Shown here: positions 21,230 through 22,856 of the stretch, piece by piece
Layout of the letters: each line of letters opens with the position of its first letter
How positions within the stretch are numbered: position 1 is the first letter of the stretch
Origin: DATLXH01 sp035576005
GTDB taxonomy: Bacteria; Acidobacteriota; Thermoanaerobaculia; Gp7-AA8
Direction: 5' to 3'
Assembly (NCBI GenBank): GCA_035576005.1
Contig: DATLXH010000188.1
Span: forward strand, 1-22,856
DNA: 22,856 nucleotides
Notes under the pieces: model-generated
Seen by the model: the letters and a program-made list of their open reading frames with translations, nothing else
Told to the model about the DNA's origin: nothing
The model's database searches: none
Translations under genes and position numbers: made by a program

Positions 21230-21745
21230 ATGTCGATCCTGAAAGTCGCGCGCCTTGGTCATCCGGTCCTTCGCGAGCGTGCCTCCGACGTAGAGCTCGC
21301 CGACATCAAGTCGGGTAAGTTCGATTCGATGATCGACGACATGTACGAAACGATGTACGAGTACGAGGGCGTCGGGCTGGCGGGACCTCAGGTACACCTG
21401 CCGATCCGCATCTTTGTCTTCGAAGTCGGCGAGCACGCCGCAAAGCGGCGCAAAACGAACCAGGTCAAAGCCGGCGTCTTTTTCAACGCTACCTTCGAAG
21501 TGACCGGGACAGAGACCATCTCCGATTGGGAGGGTTGTCTGAGTGTTCCATTTCTCGGCGGTGAGGTGGCTCGCGCGAAGAGTGTGATCCTGCGTGGGAT
21601 CGATCAGGAAGGTGAGCCAGCCGAGCACGCCGTCCACGGCTTCACCGCAAGAATCTTTCAGCACGAGATCGACCACACTGATGGTCACATCTACCTCGAC
21701 CGTATGAAAGATCTGACGACCCTCGCCTACACGGTGGTCCTCTGA
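21230..21745 (+). CDS. def: Peptide deformylase
   Basis: Removes the N-formyl group from nascent proteins; metal (Fe2+) hydrolase, 171 aa. Motif 1 GVGLAGPQV (47-55; family form GxGLAAxQ, with Gly for the second Ala), motif 2 EGCLSVP (101-107, metal ligand C103), motif 3 QHEIDHTDG (144-152, ligands H145 and H149, catalytic E146). The segment before motif 2 has FFNATFE, where many Def proteins have INP. It starts 2 bp after the ferritin-like stop. fmt is not adjacent in this window, unlike the common def-fmt pair. A HAD phosphatase follows after 36 bp. Confidence 0.95.
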   Translation: MSILKVARLGHPVLRERASDVELADIKSGKFDSMIDDMYETMYEYEGVGLAGPQVHLPIRIFVFEVGEHAAKRRKTNQVKAGVFFNATFEVTGTETISDWEGCLSVPFLGGEVARAKSVILRGIDQEGEPAEHAVHGFTARIFQHEIDHTDGHIYLDRMKDLTTLAYTVVL

Positions 21746-21781
21746 GCTGGAACCGGCATCGAGCGTGAACAGGCGAAGCTG

Positions 21782-22474
21782 ATGCCCAGGCTGGTCCTCT
21801 TCGATATCGACGGAACGCTCATCTCTGACAATGGAGCGGCCCGCGATGCGTACGGCAAGGCCCTCATCGAGGTCTACAAATTCAGTGGACCTCTGACCCC
21901 CTATGATTTCTCCGGACTCACAGACGGGCAAATCACTCACATGGTGCTCGGCGAAGCGGGCTTCGCGGCCGAAGAAATCGACGAGCGGTTGGATGCGCTC
22001 TGGACGCAATACCTTCACGGGCTCGCAGAGAATGTCAGCGAGGAGAGAATCAAAGTCCTCGCCGGAGTAGAAGAATTGCTGGAGCGGCTCACGGGGATGC
22101 CGGAGCTTACGCTCGGACTGGTCACCGGGAACATCGAGCGAGGGGCGCGGATCAAGCTTGCACCGACATCACTCAGTCGCTACTTCGCCTTCGGAGCCTT
22201 CGGAAGCGATTCGCGGGATCGACTGCAACTCCCTCCTATCGCCATCGAGCGAGCGTCGAGACTTTCAGGACGAAGCTATTCCGGCCGAGATGTCGTGATC
22301 ATCGGAGACTCGATCTTCGATATCCGATGCGGAGTCCCGCATGGAGCAACGACCATCGGCGTGACGACGGGAAGAACATCGCGCGAGACCCTGGCCAGAG
22401 AAAAGCCCGACCATCTCTTCGATTCGCTGGAACCGACGGAGGAACTGGTGGCGGCAATTACCGGCAATCAATAG
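21782..22474 (+). CDS. HAD-superfamily hydrolase, phosphoglycolate phosphatase-like
   Basis: 230-aa HAD subfamily IA phosphatase with a helical cap (about 20-95). Motif I LFDIDGTL (D8 nucleophile, D10), motif II LVTGN (about 117-121), motif IV IIGDSIFDI with the acidic metal ligands. Family members dephosphorylate 2-phosphoglycolate, beta-phosphoglucose and similar small phosphates; the cap does not allow a firm substrate. Last gene of the plus-strand run after def, followed by a palindrome (22491-22515) that may end transcription. Confidence 0.85.
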   Translation: MPRLVLFDIDGTLISDNGAARDAYGKALIEVYKFSGPLTPYDFSGLTDGQITHMVLGEAGFAAEEIDERLDALWTQYLHGLAENVSEERIKVLAGVEELLERLTGMPELTLGLVTGNIERGARIKLAPTSLSRYFAFGAFGSDSRDRLQLPPIAIERASRLSGRSYSGRDVVIIGDSIFDIRCGVPHGATTIGVTTGRTSRETLAREKPDHLFDSLEPTEELVAAITGNQ

Positions 22475-22490
22475 CGCCACGAAATTGTGC

Positions 22491-22530
22491 TCCCCTCTCC
22501 CCGCGGGAGAGGGGCTGGGGGTGAGGGTCT
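22491..22530. repeat. GGGTGAGGGT-family palindromic repeat
   Basis: A hairpin of CCCCTCTCCC / GGGAGAGGGG type followed by GGGTGAGGGT (22519-22528), the mirror image of the unit at 5876-5920. The opposite-orientation ACCCTCACCC lies at 22681-22690, so the two bracket about 170 bp. The rest of 22531-22677 has no recognisable gene. Confidence 0.55.
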
Positions 22531-22677
22531 CGCGAGGGATCAGGGGTCGCAATGGTTGCGACGGTCCGCTCGGACTCCGCAAGACCCGTTATGGGATTTT
22601 CACTGAATACTCGGATTCAGAATTGTAGCGACGTCGATAGCGACCTGCGATTCCCAATCGCGTACCTTCTCCTGCAT

Positions 22678-22720
22678 AAGACCCTCACCCGCCGCTCGAC
22701 GCGGCACCCTCTCCCGCGGT
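22678..22720. repeat. GGGTGAGGGT-family partial copy
   Basis: AGACCCTCACCC followed by a short GCCGC/GCGGC stem and a CCCTCTCCCGCGG tail: a diverged second arm of the family. It ends just before the IS481-like sequence. Confidence 0.4.
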
Positions 22721-22768
22721 GTATGGTCCTAGGACATCCCGAACAGGTGTGCGAAGACATCCCGAACA

Positions 22769-22801
22769 CATGGGCTACCTTCGGAGTGGAGGTAGCCCAT
22801 G
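22769..22801 (+). promoter_or_regulatory. Hairpin enclosing the transposase start codon
   Basis: Arms CATGGGCTACCT (22769-22780) and AGGTAGCCCATG (22790-22801) form a perfect 12-bp stem with a 9-nt loop. The ATG at 22799 and part of the AGG ribosome site lie in the right arm, so transcripts reading in from outside would have the start hidden. Hairpins of this kind limit transposase translation in other IS elements such as IS10 and IS50. Confidence 0.55.
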
Positions 22802-22856
22802 CCCTTTGGGAGATCAAAGATGGACGAGAAGAAGGCCTTCGTGGAGTTAGCAAGCA
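22799..22856 (+). CDS. IS481-like transposase, N-terminal fragment
   Basis: Only the first 19 codons are in the window, running off the edge: MPFGRSKMDEKKAFVELAS. The pattern resembles the start of IS481-family transposases, which open with a short basic segment and then a helix-turn-helix (typically ending in FGISRKTGYKW further on). The helix-turn-helix and DDE domain would lie beyond the edge. Too short for certainty; other integrase-type transposases are possible. Confidence 0.55.
   Translation, partial: MPFGRSKMDEKKAFVELAS

Larger units (their letters stand above)
22733..22856 (+). mobile_element. Left end of an IS481-like insertion sequence (cut by window edge)
   Basis: A 13-bp direct repeat GACATCCCGAACA at 22733-22745 and 22756-22768 precedes a start-codon hairpin and a short transposase-like N-terminus. 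I infer the element's left end is near 22733; the terminal inverted repeat cannot be confirmed without the other end. Confidence 0.5.

Noticed and set aside
21170..22018. Minus-strand ORF of 282 aa across def and the HAD gene
   Set aside because: Antisense shadow of two well-recognised genes.
22617..22853. Minus-strand ORF of 78 aa
   Set aside because: Runs over repeats and the IS481-like start in antisense; no protein features.

Overview
The window is a GC-rich chromosomal stretch from what looks like a Gram-negative bacterium. No tRNA or rRNA is visible. The gene order zapA - 6S-like RNA - rny - ymdB, the fused nuoCD, the many palindromic intergenic repeats and a FadI-type thiolase suggest an Acidobacteriota-like or deltaproteobacteria-like lineage. 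That placement is inference from gene content; no marker gene fixes the taxonomy.

Layout. (1) 1-3168, minus strand: a putative operon of DHH phosphoesterase, 6-phosphogluconolactonase (pgl) and glucokinase (glk), ending at a half copy of a palindromic repeat. (2) 3388-9242, plus strand: 3-ketoacyl-CoA thiolase (fadI), a CaiB/BaiF protein with a racemase-like His/Asp dyad, a cytoplasmic molybdopterin oxidoreductase and a CPBP membrane protease. The first two fit acyl-CoA (fatty or branched acid) breakdown. (3) 9243-9698: a dense cluster of REP-like palindromes between convergent genes. (4) 9699-14442, accessory and mostly regulatory or envelope genes: a TPR-AIM24 fusion, a lytic transglycosylase, a MazG-like pyrophosphohydrolase, a stand-alone cyclic-nucleotide-binding domain, a stand-alone AraC-type HTH and an unrecognised protein with faint glycosyltransferase character. 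Two full copies and one end fragment of a 178-bp hairpin element lie here. (5) 14532-17435, minus strand: zapA, a probable 6S RNA, rny and ymdB, a conserved RNA-metabolism and cell-division block. (6) 17626-22474, plus strand: a short Complex I operon (nuoB-nuoCD-nuoI), a ferritin-like protein, peptide deformylase (def) and a HAD phosphatase. (7) The right end has more repeats and the first codons of an IS481-like transposase.

The most unusual structure is the 178-bp element. Its two full copies are equal in length and folded exactly about their midpoint; a third copy stops just past the midpoint and a fourth is only an end. One copy carries base changes mirrored in both arms, and three of the four abut or overlap the stop codon of a minus-strand gene. 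A second theme is a set of minus-10-like boxes placed 7-8 or 11 nt before start codons that lack a Shine-Dalgarno sequence, which suggests leaderless or near-leaderless transcripts. No complete novel defence or biosynthetic system is evident; the repeat family is the best candidate for something undescribed.
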